From the NCBI RefSeq assembly GCF_001514235.1, contig NZ_KQ948924.1, positions 1 to 64,000 on the forward strand: a DNA stretch of 64,000 nt, written 5' to 3'. Positions 25,990-35,075 of this stretch are shown piece after piece (position 1 is the first letter of the stretch; the number at the start of each line of letters is the position of its first letter). Position numbers and translations under genes: made by a program. Under the pieces are notes generated by a model. It was not told the origin of the DNA, did not search any database, and saw nothing but the letters and a program-made list of their open reading frames with translations. This stretch comes from Streptomyces caeruleatus (lineage in GTDB: Bacteria > Actinomycetota > Actinomycetes > Streptomycetales > Streptomycetaceae).

Positions 25990-26294
25990 GGAAGACCTCG
26001 CAGACGAAGAGTGCGTCGTGCCGATCTTCATTAGATGCCTCAGGCACCTAGCGGAACGACGCCAAGTTCGGCCAGATCAGCCGCCCGGGCAATCTGGCCG
26101 GGGATCGTCGCACAGAGCTTCGGTCAGGGGGACGTCCGGCCCGTCCGCCGGTTCCCGCAGCGCCCGTCGCCGGAAAATCGCTTGTCCGCGGGCGGCGGGC
26201 GACCACAGAATCCGGCCATGCCTACGACCCGCGCCTTCCTGCCGCTGACCGTCACCGTCCGTCCGGTGGCGCTCCAGCAGCAGTCCGGCCGTCC
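25990..26294. other. 305-base intergenic region with an operator-like palindrome
   Basis: This is the divergent gap between the P450 operon and the LysE-type gene. TAGATGCCTCAGGCACCTA at 26032-26050 is a near-perfect 19-bp palindrome, 43 bases upstream of the P450 start. It resembles MarR-type operators. No regulator gene is adjacent. The remainder shows no convincing coding or RNA structure. Confidence 0.5.
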
Positions 26295-26954
26295 ATGGAG
26301 GCCCACGCTTCCCACGTCGTGAGCGCCGCGCTCGTCGCGGGGCTGATCGCGGGCTACGGCATCGCCGTCCCGGTCGGCGCGGTCGCGACCTACCTCGTCT
26401 CCCTCACCGCCCGTACCTCCCTGCGGACCGGGGTCTGCGCGGCGCTGGGCGTCGCGACGGCCGACGGGCTGTACGCCCTCGTGGCCACCCTCGGCGGCTC
26501 CGCGCCGGCCGGCGCGCTGCGTCCGGTGCTGGTCCCGCTGCGCTGGGCCTCCGCCCTGGTGCTTGCGGTCCTCGCGATACGGGGCGCCGTCGTCGCCGTA
26601 CGCCACTACCGCGACCGCCCCCTGGCCACCCGCTCCACTCCCCCCTCTCCCCCCTCTCCCCCGAGCCCGGCACGCGCCTACCTGGCGCTGCTCGGCATCA
26701 CGCTGCTGAACCCGACCACGGTGGTCTACTTCGCGGCCCTCGTCCTCGGTACGCGCACGACGGAGGCGGCGGCGCCCCTGGAGCAGGGCGTCTTCGTCCT
26801 GGCCGCGTTCGCCGCGTCCGCGAGCTGGCAGGTGCTGCTCGCCGGGGGCGGGGCGCTGTTGGGGCGGGTGCTGACGGGGCGTCGGGGGCGGTTGGTGACG
26901 GCGCTGGTGTCGAGCGGCGTGATGCTGGCGCTGGCCGTGGGGATGGTGGCGTAG
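26295..26954 (+). CDS. LysE-family exporter
   Basis: This 219-residue inner-membrane protein has the LysE/RhtB pattern of about six helices. The first helix carries GLIAGYGIAVPVGAVATY, and the conserved LLNPTTVVYFAALVLG opens the second half. The family exports amino acids or small metabolites. A Ser/Pro-rich cytoplasmic loop lies in the middle. ATG 26295 lacks a strong ribosome site; GTG 26319 is an alternative. Substrate unknown. Confidence 0.8.
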   Translation: MEAHASHVVSAALVAGLIAGYGIAVPVGAVATYLVSLTARTSLRTGVCAALGVATADGLYALVATLGGSAPAGALRPVLVPLRWASALVLAVLAIRGAVVAVRHYRDRPLATRSTPPSPPSPPSPARAYLALLGITLLNPTTVVYFAALVLGTRTTEAAAPLEQGVFVLAAFAASASWQVLLAGGGALLGRVLTGRRGRLVTALVSSGVMLALAVGMVA

Positions 26955-27034
26955 GCGCGCAGGATGATTTCCGGCCGGGCCCTTGTTGAAGGGTGGAGTC
27001 AGTCGGCTTCAGGACACGACGATGGGACCGAAGC

Positions 27035-27484
27035 ATGCCTCTCGACGGTGAGTACGAGCCCAGCCCGACCAAGTGGGTCCGCGACCAGGTGGAGTTGTAC
27101 GAGGGCTCCGGCGGCACCCGGGGGACGACCCTCCAGAACACGGGGAGGCCGGTGATCGTGCTCACGACCCGGGGTGCCCGAAGCGGCAAGATCCGCAAGA
27201 CGCCGCTGATGCGCGTGGAGCACGAGGGGCGTTATGCCGTGGTGGCCTCGCAGGGCGGCGCGCCCAAGCACCCGGTCTGGTACCACAACGTCAAGGGCGA
27301 TCCCCATGTGGAGCTCCAGGACGGGCCGGTCAAGCAGGACATGCGGGCCCGCGAGATCACCGGCGCGGAGAAGGACGAGTGGTGGGAGCGGGCCGTGGCG
27401 GCGTATCCGCCATACGCCGACTACCAGAAGAAGACGGACCGGGTGATCCCCGTCTTCGTGCTGGAGCCGTTCGACGAGGGCTGA
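27035..27484 (+). CDS. deazaflavin (F420)-dependent nitroreductase/quinone reductase-type protein
   Basis: This 149-residue split-beta-barrel protein belongs to the Ddn family of actinobacterial F420H2-dependent reductases. The cofactor-binding pattern [20 protein letters not shown] and [20 protein letters not shown] is clear. Such enzymes reduce quinones, nitro compounds and enones. I chose ATG 27035 because the family domain begins immediately after it. It precedes a convergent CDF transporter gene. Confidence 0.88.
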   Translation: MPLDGEYEPSPTKWVRDQVELYEGSGGTRGTTLQNTGRPVIVLTTRGARSGKIRKTPLMRVEHEGRYAVVASQGGAPKHPVWYHNVKGDPHVELQDGPVKQDMRAREITGAEKDEWWERAVAAYPPYADYQKKTDRVIPVFVLEPFDEG

Positions 27485-27571
27485 GACGACGCCTGAACGG
27501 ACCTGGCGTCCGCGACCGGAAATTTTTCTCCGCACGGACGCATGAACCCCCCTTCGCCGGGCACACGTGCG

Positions 27572-28543
27572 TCAGGCCCCGCCGCGCTCCCCCGTCGCGG
27601 CGGGGCTTCCCTGTGCCTCGCGCGCTGAGCGTTCGGTCACGTCGAGGAAGATCTGGTCGGCCTCCGCCACGGTCCGGGAGATGGACCGCTTGATACGGAC
27701 GGCGACCTCCTCCACGTCTTCGCTGTCGAGGCCGGGCATCAGATCGACCCGGGCCGCCACCAGGGCCGTCTCCAGGCCGGTCTTCATCGTGAACAGGGCC
27801 TCCACGCTGTCGATCTCCGGCTGGGCCTCCAGCAGCGCCCGGATCCGGCCGGCCGCCTCGGGGTCGGCGGCCTCCCCGATCAGCTGGTCGCGGGCGTCGC
27901 GTCCCAGCCGGTAGGCGACGTAGACGAGGAGCACGCCGATCGCGAGCGACGCGGACGCCTCCCAGACGACCTGCCCGGTGACCATGTGCAGTGCCATGCC
28001 CGCGAGGGCGAGGGTCACACCGAGCACCGCCGTGGCGTCCTCGGCGACGACCGTGCGCAGGGCGGGGTCGCGCAGCCCGTTCGCCAGGCCGCCCTGCCGG
28101 CGTACCTGGTACAGCGCCCGCACCAGCGAGAGTCCCTCGGCGACGAAGGCGACGCCGAGCACGATCATGCCCGCCACATAGCCGCCGAGCTTTTCCTCGG
28201 AGCCTGCGCGCAGCGCCTCGACGCCCTGGAAGAAGGAGAAGCAGCCGCCCATCACGAAGATCCCGACGGCCGCGAGCAGTGACCAGAAGAAGCGTTCCTT
28301 GCCGTAGCCGAAGGGATGGCGGGCGTCGGCGGGGCGGCGGCTGCGGCGCAGCGCTGCCAGCAGGAAGATCTCGTTCATGCTGTCCGCCACGGAGTGCGCG
28401 GCCTCCGACAGCAGCGCGGGCGAGTGGGCGAGGACTCCGCCGACGGCCTTGGCGACGGCGATGACGAGATTGGCGGTGAGGGCCACCAGGACGGTGACCC
28501 GGGTCCTGCGGTCCGCCTTCGGTGTGTTGGGCGTACTGCTCAT
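27572..28543 (-). CDS. cation diffusion facilitator (CDF) family transporter
   Basis: This 323-residue membrane protein has six predicted helices. The metal site is on TM2 (SEAAHSVADSMNE, HxxxD), with a second site on TM5. The conserved HPFGYGKERFFWSL loop and a cytoplasmic C-terminal dimerisation domain follow. CDF proteins export Zn, Fe, Co or Mn by proton exchange; the metal is not readable. ATG 28543 follows GGTGGAAA. It is divergent from the GST-like gene. Confidence 0.92.
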   Translation of the reverse strand: MSSTPNTPKADRRTRVTVLVALTANLVIAVAKAVGGVLAHSPALLSEAAHSVADSMNEIFLLAALRRSRRPADARHPFGYGKERFFWSLLAAVGIFVMGGCFSFFQGVEALRAGSEEKLGGYVAGMIVLGVAFVAEGLSLVRALYQVRRQGGLANGLRDPALRTVVAEDATAVLGVTLALAGMALHMVTGQVVWEASASLAIGVLLVYVAYRLGRDARDQLIGEAADPEAAGRIRALLEAQPEIDSVEALFTMKTGLETALVAARVDLMPGLDSEDVEEVAVRIKRSISRTVAEADQIFLDVTERSAREAQGSPAATGERGGA

Positions 28544-28663
28544 TTTCCACCGACTGCCCCGGCCGATCCGGCTCACACCGTGCCGTCGGCGGAAATCGGG
28601 GGACTCGGTGGGACCAGGAGCCCCGGCACGGGACGGGGACGTACGGCAGAGAGGAGCCGGGTC

Positions 28664-29677
28664 ATGAGCGGCGGGGGCAACACCGCGTATGGGAGGAAGT
28701 CGTTCCAGCGGTCGAAGGCCCACTTCGCGGACCGGATCACGGCGGACGGCCGGGAGGGCTGGCCGGTGGAGGCCGGACGCTACCGTCTGGTGGCCAGCCG
28801 TGCCTGTCCGTGGGCGAGCCGGGCGGTGGTGTCCCGGCGGCTGCTGGGCCTGGAGGACGCCCTGTCCCTGGCGATCCCCGATCCGCTCCAGGACGACCGC
28901 AGCTGGCGCTTCACGCTGGACCCCGACGACCGTGACCCGGTGCTCGGCATCCGCTTCCTCAGTGAGGCCTACGACCGGCGGGAGACCGACTACCCGGGCG
29001 GCGTCAGCGTGCCCGCCATCGTGGACGTGCCCAGCGGCCGGCTCGTCACCAACGACTACCAGTCGATCACGCTCGACCTCGCCACCGAGTGGACGGCCCT
29101 GCACCGCGCGGGGGCGCCCGATCTCTACCCCGAGCCGCTGCGGGACGAGATCGACGCCGTGATGGCGGAGGTCTTCGAGGACGTCAACAACGGTGTGTAC
29201 CGGGCGGGGTTCGCCACCGGACAGCAGGAGTACGAGGAGGCGTGCGCGCGGCTGTTCCGGCGGCTGGAGCTGCTGGGCGAGCGACTGGCGGGGCAGCGCT
29301 ATCTGGTCGGCGACACGATCACCGAGGCGGACATCCGGCTGTTCACCACGCTGGTCCGTTTCGACGCCGTCTACCACGGTCACTTCAAGTGCAACCGCTG
29401 GAAGTTGACGGAACATCAGGTCCTGTGGGCGTACGCCCGCGACCTCTACCAGACGCCCGGATTCGGTGACACCGTCGACTTCGACCACATCAAGCGGCAC
29501 TACTACCAGGTGCACAGCGGCATCAACCCGACCGGCATCGTGCCCCTGGGGCCGGACCTGTCGGGCTGGCTGACCCCGCACCACCGTCAGGAGCTGGGCG
29601 GCAGGCCGTTCGGCGACGGGACCCCGCCCGGGCCTCCCGCGCAGGCCGAGCAGGTCCCGGCGCACGGTCGACCGTGA
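28664..29677 (+). CDS. glutathionyl-hydroquinone-reductase-like GST superfamily protein
   Basis: This 337-residue protein has the two-domain layout of the Xi-class GST/ECM4/YqjG family. The N-terminal thioredoxin-like domain carries the redox motif ACPWASRA (Cys near 46). The C-terminal helical domain carries FEDVNNGVYRAGFATGQQEY and DTITEADIRLFTTLVRFD. The Glu-Ser thiol-binding signature is retained as TNDYQS. Family enzymes reduce glutathionyl-hydroquinones. Streptomycetes make mycothiol, not glutathione, so the co-substrate here is probably mycothiol. GGAG precedes ATG 28664. Confidence 0.87.
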   Translation: MSGGGNTAYGRKSFQRSKAHFADRITADGREGWPVEAGRYRLVASRACPWASRAVVSRRLLGLEDALSLAIPDPLQDDRSWRFTLDPDDRDPVLGIRFLSEAYDRRETDYPGGVSVPAIVDVPSGRLVTNDYQSITLDLATEWTALHRAGAPDLYPEPLRDEIDAVMAEVFEDVNNGVYRAGFATGQQEYEEACARLFRRLELLGERLAGQRYLVGDTITEADIRLFTTLVRFDAVYHGHFKCNRWKLTEHQVLWAYARDLYQTPGFGDTVDFDHIKRHYYQVHSGINPTGIVPLGPDLSGWLTPHHRQELGGRPFGDGTPPGPPAQAEQVPAHGRP

Positions 29678-29700
29678 ACCTACGAAGGAGGCACAGGCAC

Positions 29701-30006
29701 ATGGCCAAGAAGCAGAAGAAGGCGAAGCTCCCCCTCGCCTACAAGCCGCTGGGATTCGCCCTCGGCTGGGCGAGCGGCGCGCTGGCCGGGCTCGCCTTCC
29801 GCAAGACGTGGATGGCGATACGGCACGAGGAGGACGCCCCCGACGCGCTGGACCGGGAGCGTGGCTGGGGCGAGATCCTGCTGGCGGCAGCGGTCCAGGG
29901 CGCCCTGTTCGCGATGGCCCGCAGCCTGGCCGACCGCACGGGCGCCAAGGCGATCGAGCGGTCGACCGGAGTGTGGCCGGTCAGCGAGAAGGGCGGGCGG
30001 GACTGA
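29701..30006 (+). CDS. DUF4235 membrane protein
   Basis: This is a 101-residue small protein with a Lys-rich N terminus (MAKKQKKAKLPLAYKPLGF). Two hydrophobic segments follow: LGWASGALAGLAF and LLAAAVQGALFAMARSL. This matches DUF4235, a family of unknown function common in actinobacteria. AAGGAGG lies upstream of ATG 29701. It follows the GST-like gene by 23 bases and is probably cotranscribed. Confidence 0.82.
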   Translation: MAKKQKKAKLPLAYKPLGFALGWASGALAGLAFRKTWMAIRHEEDAPDALDRERGWGEILLAAAVQGALFAMARSLADRTGAKAIERSTGVWPVSEKGGRD

Positions 30007-30028
30007 GCGGCCGCCCCGGCGGAGGCGC

Positions 30029-30062
30029 CGGCACCGAGGCGGTCAGCCCTGCTTCGGTGCCG
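30029..30062. terminator. hairpin terminator
   Basis: CGGCACCGA (30029-30037) pairs with TCGGTGCCG (30054-30062) at the junction of the convergent DUF4235 and VOC genes. It overlaps the 3' end of the VOC gene. Confidence 0.55.
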
Positions 30063-30435
30063 TGGGGGCCGTGCGGCGCAGGGTGAAGGAGTGGCCGGCC
30101 GGGTCGGAGAAGCCGCGTTCCTCGTAGGGGCCGGCCGCGTCCTTCGCCTCCAGCGGCCGGCCGCCGAGCCCGACGATCCTGCGCTCCGCCTCGTCCAGGT
30201 CCTCCACCACGAAGTCCAGGTGGGCCTGGAGGGAGTTCTCGGGGCGCGGCCAGCTCGGCGGCGTCGCGTTCATGTCGCGGCGGAACGCGAGCCGGGTGCC
30301 GTCTGCGCCCCTGATCTCCACGCGGTTGGCGGTCGCCTCCGTCTGTTCGCCGTCGAGCAGTTCCTTGTAGAACACGGCGAGTTTCTCCGGCTCGGCACAG
30401 TCGAGCACCACGAAACCCGCTGTCACCAGTGGCAT
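30043..30435 (-). CDS. VOC-family (glyoxalase-like) protein
   Basis: This 130-residue protein has two beta-alpha-beta-beta-beta modules of the vicinal oxygen chelate fold. The first module is VTAGFVVLDCAEPEKLAVFY and the second is LQAHLDFVVEDLDEAERRIV. It closely resembles the actinobacterial group annotated as VOC/bleomycin-resistance-like of unknown function. Metal ligands are not obvious, so catalytic activity is uncertain. It is transcribed toward the DUF4235 gene. Confidence 0.85.
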   Translation of the reverse strand: MPLVTAGFVVLDCAEPEKLAVFYKELLDGEQTEATANRVEIRGADGTRLAFRRDMNATPPSWPRPENSLQAHLDFVVEDLDEAERRIVGLGGRPLEAKDAAGPYEERGFSDPAGHSFTLRRTAPTAPKQG

Positions 30436-30513
30436 GACTCCTCCGAAGGGTCCGGGGCGCGGGACGGACCTGTCCCGCCGCCCTGCCCCGACGGGTGTCC
30501 AGGTCAGGCCGTT

Positions 30514-30978
30514 TCAGTCCGCGACCAGCCACTTCCCGTCCCGCATCAGCTCCCGCCCCGCCAGCTCGTTGGCCTCGCGCCAGGCCTGCACCCGGGTCGG
30601 CAGGACACGGAAGTACAGGTAGGGCGTGCTGAGCCGACGCGGGTCGAAGCCGGTCGTCGCGGCGAAGCGGTCGCCCTCCTCCTCGGACAGCTCGGCCGGC
30701 GCGATCGTCTCGACCGTGCCCTCGATCATGACGACGTCGCGGGTCGGACCGATACCGAGGCGCGTCCTGCCGGTCGCCTGGAGGTTCCGTCCCGTGGGGC
30801 TGGTGGCGGGTGTCGCCAGCAGCAGGGTCGAGCCGTCCCAGAGGAAGGAGAGCGGCACGAGGAACGGCACTCCCCCGTCGGCGTCGGCGGTGGCGACCCA
30901 CACGTCCTCGTCGTGTTCCAGACGGTGCAGGGTGTCCTTCTTGCGCTGCTCGGCGGGGCGTGCGGGCGACGGGGCCAT
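30514..30978 (-). CDS. PPOX-class (F420-dependent) pyridoxamine 5'-phosphate oxidase-like protein
   Basis: This is a 154-residue split-barrel flavin/F420-binding protein. The typical substrate strand VATADADGGVPFLVPLSFLWD and the ATSPTGRNLQATGRTRLGIG segment are present. The family includes F420-dependent reductases. ATG 30978 has AGGAGAG upstream and lies 14 bases after the TetR gene on the same strand. The two form an operon in which the repressor probably controls its own enzyme gene. Confidence 0.85.
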   Translation of the reverse strand: MAPSPARPAEQRKKDTLHRLEHDEDVWVATADADGGVPFLVPLSFLWDGSTLLLATPATSPTGRNLQATGRTRLGIGPTRDVVMIEGTVETIAPAELSEEEGDRFAATTGFDPRRLSTPYLYFRVLPTRVQAWREANELAGRELMRDGKWLVAD

Positions 30979-30992
30979 GGCGAACTCTCTCC

Positions 30993-31751
30993 TCACGTAA
31001 CGGCTTCGGGGGACGGGTCCGGTGTGGCCGTCGGCTGTCCGGACCGGGTGCGGATTTCCGCCAGCCGACCCGCCGCCGCGCCGAGGAGCAGGTCCAGCGC
31101 CGCCGGATAGGAGCTGCGCGCCATGTCGGCCACGAGCCGGCGGGCGGTGGCCGCGATGTGCGGGTGGGTGTCGGCGGGGAGGCGTGCGTACGTCGCCCGC
31201 CAGACGGCCGCCTCGGCCTCCCGCGCGTCCTTCGGCATGGCCGCGCTCGCCGAGTCGAGGGCGCCGTGGGCGAGAGCCTGGTCGATGAACGCGTGGTAGA
31301 TCCGCACCGCCTCGGCGTCCGGGAATCCGGCGCCGCGCAGCACGCCGAGGATGGTCTCGACGGCCTGGATCTCGTACGTCCGCCCGGTCACCCGGTACGA
31401 GCTGAGCACGGCGGCGCGGGGGTGCGCGAGGGCCCCGGCGTGCATCCGCAGGCCGAGATCGCGCAGGTCGGCGCGCCAGTCGCCGGTCGGGCGCCAGGTG
31501 CGCAGCGTACGGCCGATGAGTTCGTCGGCGATGGCGAGCATCAGGTCGTCGGTGTGCCGGAAGTAGCGGTAGAGCGAGCTGGGGTCGGCGCCGAGGGCGC
31601 GGCCGAGGCGCCGGACCGAGAGGGCGTCGGCGCCGTGTTCCTCGATGAGGCGCAGGGCCGTGTCGACGATGAGCTCCTCGGACAGGACGACGCCCTGCTT
31701 GGTGGGGCGCCTGCGCTGCCGGGCGGCGGGCGGGACGACGCGCTCGCTCAT
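30993..31751 (-). CDS. TetR-family regulator (TetR_C-type)
   Basis: This 252-residue repressor has an N-terminal HTH (VDTALRLIEEHGADALSVRR...PSSLYRYFRHTDDLML). The longer C-terminal domain is of the tetracycline-repressor type. It heads an operon with the PPOX gene and is divergent from the permease-amidohydrolase operon, 140 bases away. The spacing and an intervening palindrome suggest it could control both sides. Confidence 0.88.
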   Translation of the reverse strand: MSERVVPPAARQRRRPTKQGVVLSEELIVDTALRLIEEHGADALSVRRLGRALGADPSSLYRYFRHTDDLMLAIADELIGRTLRTWRPTGDWRADLRDLGLRMHAGALAHPRAAVLSSYRVTGRTYEIQAVETILGVLRGAGFPDAEAVRIYHAFIDQALAHGALDSASAAMPKDAREAEAAVWRATYARLPADTHPHIAATARRLVADMARSSYPAALDLLLGAAAGRLAEIRTRSGQPTATPDPSPEAVT

Positions 31752-31805
31752 GGACTGCCTCCCATGAAGGGCCTCCCTCGGGGCCGGGTGTCCCGCACCT
31801 TACGA

Positions 31806-31816
31806 CAACACTGTTG
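31806..31816. promoter_or_regulatory. candidate operator CAACACTGTTG
   Basis: This 11-bp palindrome in the TetR/permease divergent gap is followed by GTTAAC at 31821-31826. Binding by the adjacent TetR protein is inference. Confidence 0.45.
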
Positions 31817-31891
31817 ACCTGTTAACCCCCCGGACAGTTTCATGTCCGCTCATCGGGGCCGTCCAGGCCCCCGGTGCGAGCGGAGACCGCC

Positions 31892-33397
31892 ATGCCCGAC
31901 GAGCAGTCCCACAGCGTCGTCCCTCCAGCGCGGCCCGAGCTGCGCAAGTCCCTGGGTGTCCTGGACGGGGTCGCCATCGCCGCGTCCAGCACGGCCGCGA
32001 CCACCAGCATCGGCATCGGTCTCGGCGTCACGGCGGGCGTGGTCGGCCTGCATCTGCCGGCGATCATGCTGCTGGCGTTCCTGCCGGTCCTGGGTATCGC
32101 GGGCGCCTACTCGCGGCTCAACAAGGTCGAGCCGAACGCGGGCAACGGCTATGTGTGGGTGGGCCGTTCGCTCACGCCCTGGCTGGGCTTCATGGTCGGC
32201 TGGGTGAACATCGTGGCCGTGGTGGCCTTCCTCGCGTACACCACGGCGGTCACCGGCTCCGCCCTGCTCCAGCTCGCCGGGGACGCGGGGCTGCACCGGA
32301 TCGGCGGTCTCGCGCTGGACCCGGGTTCGACCGCGCAGACGACGGCGCTCGGCATCCTGGTCCTGGTGGCGGTCACGCTGACCGCCGTCACCGGCATCCG
32401 CGCCGCCGCCCGTCTCCAGGCCGGGCTGCTGGTCTTCGAGTACGTCGTCCTGCTGGGCTTCTGCGGCTACGGCATCGTCACCGGCCCGCACGACTTCAGC
32501 CTGAGCTGGTTCGACCCGTTCGCGATCCCGTCGGCGACGGCTCTCGCACAGGGAATGCTGCTGTCGGTGTTCTGCTACTGGGGCTTCGAGTCGGCGTTCA
32601 GCGTCAACGAGGAAGTCCGTGACCCGCGCGACGCGTCACGGGCCGGGATCACCACTCTGTTCACCATGCTGGCGCTGTTCCTGCTCGGCTCGGTCGCCTT
32701 CCAACGGGTCCTGTCCGAGCAGGAGTTGGCAGGGCACGGCGCGCAGGGGCTGGCCTTCTTCGGCGACCGGCTGGCGTCCCAGCCGTGGGCGGCGCTGCCC
32801 CTGGTCGCCCTGATGTTCTCGGCGGTCGCCTCGCTCCAGGCCGGGGTGATCCCGACGGCCCGGGCGATGTTCGCGATGAGCCGGGACCGTACGCTCGGGC
32901 CGGTGTGGTCCAAGGTCAGCCCCCGGTACGGGACTCCGGCCAGCGGCACGGTACTGATCGGCGCGCTGGCGGCGGGCGTCGCGGGCCTGGCGCTGGTCAT
33001 TCCCCGGCTCGCCGACATGATCATGGCGACGGTGAGCGCGGTGGGCATCGTGGTCGCCCTGTCGTACGCGCTCACGGCGCTCGCGGCCGCCGTCCGGTTC
33101 CGCGCGCTGCTGTTCGAGGACTGGCGGCAGGGCGTGCGCGCGGTGGTCCTGCCCACGTTGAGCGCAGCCGTGCTGCTCGGCCTCGGCGGCTACCTCAGCT
33201 GGTCCTTCTACACCTCCGCCGACCACTTCGAAGTCAGCGCGGACAACGGCTGGTTCCTGCTGGTCACCCCCCTGGCGATGATCGCGTCCGGCTTCGTGGC
33301 CGCCGCGTGGGCCAAGTGGGTGCGCAGATCGCCGTACTTCCGCACCGGCAAGGGCACCGACGCCGACGCGCCGCGGCTCCTCGCCACCTCCCGATAA
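31892..33397 (+). CDS. APC-family amino acid/amine permease
   Basis: This 501-residue membrane protein has about 12 to 14 hydrophobic segments of the APC superfamily. The first helix contains the unwound substrate-binding loop (SSTAATTSIGIGLGVTAG). A conserved segment, SVFCYWGFESAFSVNEEVRD, follows TM6. The family imports amino acids or amines. CGGAG precedes ATG 31892. It is followed after 18 bases by an amidohydrolase gene, suggesting uptake then hydrolysis of one compound. Confidence 0.9.
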   Translation: MPDEQSHSVVPPARPELRKSLGVLDGVAIAASSTAATTSIGIGLGVTAGVVGLHLPAIMLLAFLPVLGIAGAYSRLNKVEPNAGNGYVWVGRSLTPWLGFMVGWVNIVAVVAFLAYTTAVTGSALLQLAGDAGLHRIGGLALDPGSTAQTTALGILVLVAVTLTAVTGIRAAARLQAGLLVFEYVVLLGFCGYGIVTGPHDFSLSWFDPFAIPSATALAQGMLLSVFCYWGFESAFSVNEEVRDPRDASRAGITTLFTMLALFLLGSVAFQRVLSEQELAGHGAQGLAFFGDRLASQPWAALPLVALMFSAVASLQAGVIPTARAMFAMSRDRTLGPVWSKVSPRYGTPASGTVLIGALAAGVAGLALVIPRLADMIMATVSAVGIVVALSYALTALAAAVRFRALLFEDWRQGVRAVVLPTLSAAVLLGLGGYLSWSFYTSADHFEVSADNGWFLLVTPLAMIASGFVAAAWAKWVRRSPYFRTGKGTDADAPRLLATSR

Positions 33398-33415
33398 CCG
33401 ACCAGGAAACGGATC

Positions 33416-35050
33416 ATGCACGCAGATCTCCTCTTCACCGGCGGCCCCGTCCTCACTCCCGGGGGCCGCACCGCGACCGCCGTGGCCGTCACCGGCGACC
33501 GTGTCACGGCCGTGGGACGGGAGGAGGTGCACGATCTCGCCGGGCCACGGACCGAGGTGGTGGACCTCGCCGGGCGGCTGCTGCTGCCCGGATTCCAGGA
33601 CGCGCACGTGCACCCGGTGCCGGCCGGGCTGGAACTCTCCCAGTGCGACCTGACCGGGGCGAGGACGGCCGACGAGACCCTCGCCGCGGTGCGCGCGTAC
33701 GCCGACGCGCACCCGGAGCGGGAGTGGATCACGGGCGGCGGCTGGTCGATGGAGGCCTTCGCGGGCGGTACGCCGACGAAGGAGCTGCTGGACGCGGTGG
33801 TGCCCGACCGGCCGGTGTACCTGCCCAACCGCGACCACCACGGGGCCTGGGTCAACAGCCGTGCCCTCGCGCTCGCCGGCGTCACCCGGGACACGCCGGA
33901 GCCGGCCGACGGGCGGATCGACCGGGACGCCTCGGGTGAGCCGAGCGGGACCCTGCAGGAGGGGGCGATGCAGCTCGTGGGGCGGCTCACGCCGGCGGCC
34001 ACCCCGGCCGACCGGCTGGCGGCGCTGCTGCACGCCCAGCGGCATCTGCACGCGCTCGGCATCACGGCCTGGCAGGACGCGCTGGTCGGGGACTTCCTCG
34101 GCATGGACGACCCGGGGCAGGCCTATCTGTCGGCCGCGCGGGACGGCTCGCTGACCGCCCGTGTCGTCGGCGCGCTGTGGTGGGACCGTGAGCGGGGCGC
34201 CGAGCAGATTCCCGAACTGGTCGAGCGGCGGGCCGCGTTGAGCCATGGGCGGTTCAGCGCGGGCAGCGTCAAGCTGATGCTGGACGGTGTCGCCGAGACC
34301 GGAACGGCCGCGCTGCTCGACCCCTACCTCGACAAGTGCGGCTGTGTCACCGCCAACCGGGGCACCAGCTTCATCGACGCCGGGCAACTGCCCGCGTACG
34401 TCACGGAGTTGGACGCGCTCGGCTTCCAGTGTCACTTCCACGCCCTCGGTGACCGGGCCGTACGGGACGCGCTGGACGCGATCGAGGCGGCGCGCGCGGC
34501 GAACGGGCCGAGCGACACGCGGCCGCATCTGGCCCATCTCCAGGTCGTGCAGCCCGCCGACGTGCCGCGGTTCGCCCGGCTCGGGGCCACCGCGAACATC
34601 CAGCCGCTGTGGGCCGCGCACGAACCGCAGATGGACGAGCTGACGATTCCGTTCCTGGGGCCCGAACGGGCCGCGTGGCAGTACCCGTTCGGCGCGCTGC
34701 TGCGCTCCGGTGCCCGGCTCGCGGCGGGCAGCGACTGGCCCGTGAGCAGCCCCGACCCGCTCCACGGGATCCATGTGGCGGTCAACCGCGTGACCCCGGA
34801 CGCCGACGACGCGCCCGTGTTCCTGCCGGGCGAACGCATCGGGCTCACCGAGGCGCTGACCGCCTACACGGCGGGCTCGGCCTATGTGAACCACCTCGAC
34901 GACACGGGCGAGGTGCGGCCCGGCGCGCTCGCGGACCTCGTGGTCCTGGACCGCGATCCGTTCGCCGGACCGCCCGAGGCCGTCGCGGACACCCGGGTCG
35001 CGCTGACCTATGTGGGGGGCGCGCGCGTGTACGCGGCTCGGGAGGCGTGA
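33416..35050 (+). CDS. YtcJ-type amidohydrolase
   Basis: This 544-residue metal-dependent hydrolase of the amidohydrolase superfamily has the first metal site FQDAHVHP near residue 62. The later His motif is FHALGDRAV near residue 345, and the C-terminal Asp lies in AAGSDWPV near residue 438. YtcJ/NfdA-like members hydrolyse N-substituted formamides or related amides. It is cotranscribed with the permease. Its stop is 26 bases before a MITE-like element. Confidence 0.87.
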   Translation: MHADLLFTGGPVLTPGGRTATAVAVTGDRVTAVGREEVHDLAGPRTEVVDLAGRLLLPGFQDAHVHPVPAGLELSQCDLTGARTADETLAAVRAYADAHPEREWITGGGWSMEAFAGGTPTKELLDAVVPDRPVYLPNRDHHGAWVNSRALALAGVTRDTPEPADGRIDRDASGEPSGTLQEGAMQLVGRLTPAATPADRLAALLHAQRHLHALGITAWQDALVGDFLGMDDPGQAYLSAARDGSLTARVVGALWWDRERGAEQIPELVERRAALSHGRFSAGSVKLMLDGVAETGTAALLDPYLDKCGCVTANRGTSFIDAGQLPAYVTELDALGFQCHFHALGDRAVRDALDAIEAARAANGPSDTRPHLAHLQVVQPADVPRFARLGATANIQPLWAAHEPQMDELTIPFLGPERAAWQYPFGALLRSGARLAAGSDWPVSSPDPLHGIHVAVNRVTPDADDAPVFLPGERIGLTEALTAYTAGSAYVNHLDDTGEVRPGALADLVVLDRDPFAGPPEAVADTRVALTYVGGARVYAAREA

Positions 35051-35075
35051 GCGGTTGCCCGTCGGCGCGGCCCCG

